Shown: positions 5,254-6,728 of the stretch, piece by piece
How the letters are laid out: each line of letters opens with the position of its first letter
How positions within the stretch are numbered: position 1 is the stretch's first letter
Source: DATGEO01 sp035310015
Lineage (GTDB): Bacteria; Chloroflexota; Dormibacteria; Dormibacterales; Dormibacteraceae
Assembly (NCBI GenBank): GCA_035310015.1
Contig: DATGEO010000050.1
Coordinates: 1 to 6,728, forward strand
Direction of reading: 5' to 3'
DNA length: 6,728 nt
Position numbers and translations under genes: made by a program
Notes under the pieces: generated by a model
The model's input: only the letters and a program-made list of their open reading frames with translations
Databases searched by the model: none
Told to the model about the DNA's origin: nothing

Positions 5254-6600
5254 CTACTGGCGGAGCAGCGCGCCCAGGGTGAAGGCGCCGGAAGGCAGCG
5301 ATTGGGGGCCGGTTCCGACCCGGTTCGTCGCGCTCACGTAGAACGTGTAGGAGGCGCCGTTCACCAGGCCGTCGACGATGACCGACTCCGCGGCCGGCCA
5401 CCCGCCGACGGTGGCCACGTGGGGAACGGTCGCAGCCGAATAGGCGGTCACGGTGTAGCCGGTGATCCCGGCGCCACCGTCCCACGCCGGGGCCTGCCAG
5501 CTGACAGTGGCCACATTGGGCCCAGGCAGCACGGTGACCGCCGTGGGCGGGTCGGGGACCTCGGCCGCTGTGGGTCCCGTGACGCCGATGACGCTCAGGT
5601 ATGGCGCCGGCTGGCCTGTCGCATTTCGCAGCGCGTTCCAGCTCGCGAGGCTGGTCAGGCTGCCGCCCGCGCCATCCTGGGAGAGCACGCCAAGGAACTG
5701 CATGGCCCCGAGCCCAGCGCTCGCGGCGTAGCCGTTGAGGCTCTGCCACTCGTTGGCGTTCACGGCCTGATAGATCTCGGGCAGCGGGCACGCGGGGGCG
5801 GACTGCCAGGAGACGTGGTACACGGCGCCCTCCGACCAGCCCGGTTCGTTGGGCACGTAGTCGCCGTAGTTGACCATCAGGGCCGGCCGCGCGGCCGTGC
5901 AAGGCTTGGACGCGCCGGAGGCGGCGGCGTAGCCGTCCACCCACGCCCCGGTGGTCGGGCCGTCGTACCAGTCGCCGCTGCTCGACTGCTCGATGTCGTT
6001 GCCGGCCCAGACCACGACCGGGGTCGAGAGGGCTCGGGCCGCTGACGCGATCGGGTCGACGACGGCGGTGAACCAGGCCCGGCCGTGCAGCGCCATCTGC
6101 GCGGGGCTCAGGGCGTAGCCGGGCACCGCGGCCGTGAGGCTGTTGCTGGTGCCCGCGGCCAGGATGTAGCTGGTCGAAGCGGAACGATCGGGATTGGAGA
6201 CGAAGCCGCGCAGCCATGCCTGCGCCAGCATCACCAGCGTGCCGTCGGGCGTGCAGCTCTGGCTGTTGAACATCTGCGTGCCCCAGGCCAGCGTGGCGGG
6301 CTCGAAGCAGGGCGCGCCGAAGTCGAGGATCGTCATGCCGCCGGTCGGGGGCACCACCTGGCTTGCGCCGTCGTCGTACAGCGGACATTCGGTCGTCGCG
6401 CTCAGGCCGCAGACGTCGATGTACGAGGCGTAGACGTAGAAAGAGGATGTGGCCGGTGGAGCGCCGGCTTGAGCGCTTGCGAGCTTCGGCTTGGTCGCCG
6501 CCACGACCATCGAGGTTGGCGAAGGCAGCACGGCCAGTGCGGTGACCACGGCGATCAGCGCCAGGCGTCGAGTCAGGGTTCTTCCTGCGTTTGTGTACAA
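5254..6600 (-). CDS. Secreted protein with unrecognised large domain and C-terminal fibronectin type III domain
   Basis: From TTG at 6600 the product has 448 residues. The frame stays open to GTG at 6639, and positions below count from that GTG (461 residues). A signal peptide is clear: basic TRR (23-25), hydrophobic LALIAVVTALAVL (26-38), then a cleavable stretch with SMVVAA (43-48) or LASAQA (53-58). The exported part has a domain of about 300 residues that I do not recognise. It contains six cysteines (77, 85, 111, 129, 247, 284), consistent with disulfides outside the cell. Strands ending in polar residues, such as ILDFG (D106), AVVDP (D195), VVVWAGNDIE (D215, E217) and MVNYGDY, recall a TIM-barrel glycosidase, but this is inference. 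Residues 361-457 are a typical fibronectin type III domain (PDPPTAVTVLPGPNVATVSW, ITGYTVTAY, YTFYVSATNRVGTGPQS). The start is uncertain: CTG at 6576, six bases after AGGA, would give MTRRLALIAV. Likely a surface or polymer-binding enzyme. Confidence 0.8.
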   Translation of the reverse strand: MYTNAGRTLTRRLALIAVVTALAVLPSPTSMVVAATKPKLASAQAGAPPATSSFYVYASYIDVCGLSATTECPLYDDGASQVVPPTGGMTILDFGAPCFEPATLAWGTQMFNSQSCTPDGTLVMLAQAWLRGFVSNPDRSASTSYILAAGTSNSLTAAVPGYALSPAQMALHGRAWFTAVVDPIASAARALSTPVVVWAGNDIEQSSSGDWYDGPTTGAWVDGYAAASGASKPCTAARPALMVNYGDYVPNEPGWSEGAVYHVSWQSAPACPLPEIYQAVNANEWQSLNGYAASAGLGAMQFLGVLSQDGAGGSLTSLASWNALRNATGQPAPYLSVIGVTGPTAAEVPDPPTAVTVLPGPNVATVSWQAPAWDGGAGITGYTVTAYSAATVPHVATVGGWPAAESVIVDGLVNGASYTFYVSATNRVGTGPQSLPSGAFTLGALLRQ

Positions 6601-6660
6601 ACGCGCGGAATTTTGCCCGAATAGCGCGCGGAAGTGCACAAACGGGCGGAATTCAGCCGG
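6593..6660. repeat. Tandem imperfect 27-bp repeat upstream of the secreted-protein gene
   Basis: Bases 6593-6619 and 6634-6660 match at 22 of 27 positions, with starts 41 bp apart. Both contain ACAAACG-N-GCGGAATT. The GCGGAA core also appears a third time at 6628-6633, inside GCGCGCGGAA (6624-6633), so the core occurs three times in 51 bases. The 41-bp offset is not a multiple of three, so the duplication is not a protein repeat. It sits where the promoter of the secreted-protein operon should be, which suggests tandem regulator binding sites. Confidence 0.55.
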
Positions 6661-6669
6661 CCAGCGGGC

Positions 6670-6728
6670 TGGCGGAGAGGGAGAGATTCGAACTCTCGAT
6701 GGGCCAGTGACCCATAACGGTTTTCGAG
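6670..6728 (-). tRNA. tRNA-Ser(CGA), 3' part (5' end outside window)
   Basis: Read on the minus strand, the fragment begins in the anticodon loop CTCGAAA (6728-6722), whose anticodon is CGA, reading UCG serine codons. A long variable arm follows with stem ATGGG/CCCAT around a 7-nt loop, the mark of serine, leucine and some tyrosine tRNAs. The T stem GAGAG/CTCTC encloses TTCGAAT (6692-6686). The acceptor strand CCTCTCC (6680-6674), discriminator G73 (6673) and encoded CCA (6672-6670) complete the 3' end. G73 and the long variable arm fit tRNA-Ser. The D arm, 5' acceptor strand and promoter lie beyond the edge. Confidence 0.92.

Noticed and set aside
5302..6045. 247-codon plus-strand frame opposite the secreted protein
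   Set aside because: It is antisense to a frame with a signal peptide and a fibronectin domain, has low-complexity Gly/Arg/Ala composition and no recognisable motif.
569..6728. A genomic island bounded by the tRNA 3' half at 569-606 and tRNA-Ser at 6670-6728
   Set aside because: The two 3' ends differ in T stem, acceptor and discriminator and lie on opposite strands, so they cannot be the two attachment sites of one element. No integrase or mobility gene lies between them.

Overview
The window is a high-GC bacterial chromosome segment. Coding strands show strong G/C bias at third positions, and one probable non-ATG start codon and another possible one. The group II truncated haemoglobin resembles actinobacterial GlbO, and the small stand-alone PAS protein and six-helix class III cyclase also fit a soil Actinobacterium, Chloroflexota or Dormibacterota-type organism. 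Nothing in the window fixes the phylum. There are no insertion sequences, transposases, phage genes or CRISPR arrays.

Layout. (1) Positions 1-303, minus: the N-terminal part of a small PAS-domain protein running off the left edge, with a possible leaderless promoter directly against its start. (2) 304-631: a gap with no convincing gene. It holds an imperfect inverted repeat, a perfect 10-bp palindrome and the 3' half of a tRNA (T arm, acceptor strand, CCA) without its 5' half. (3) 632-1909, minus: a membrane-anchored class III adenylate cyclase with six predicted helices. (4) 1910-2023: a divergent promoter region with a duplicated dyad. (5) 2024-4271, plus: a tight three-gene operon of GlbO-type truncated haemoglobin, DinB/YfiT-like metalloprotein and M20 dipeptidase, joined by two 4-bp stop/start overlaps. 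(6) 4286-4314: a GC-rich hairpin in a convergent gap, probably a bidirectional terminator. (7) 4324-6600, minus, transcribed from right to left: secreted protein with a C-terminal fibronectin type III domain, macrodomain ADP-ribose hydrolase, and VOC (glyoxalase-fold) protein. (8) 6593-6660: a tandem imperfect repeat in front of the secreted gene. (9) 6670-6728, minus: the 3' part of tRNA-Ser(CGA), cut by the window edge.

How the genes may work together. The haemoglobin, DinB and M20 genes are almost certainly co-translated, which suggests a shared role, possibly in oxidative or nitrosative stress and thiol or peptide turnover (inference). The cyclase and PAS genes are signalling genes on the same strand, separated by the odd 328-bp gap. 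The macrodomain gene starts 16 bp after the secreted-protein gene ends, so those two probably share a message; the VOC gene has its own strong ribosome binding site. I see no clearly new defence or mobile system. The points most worth a second look are the cyclase substrate-pocket substitution, the duplicated operator-like elements, the orphan tRNA 3' half, and the unrecognised large domain and uncertain start of the secreted protein.
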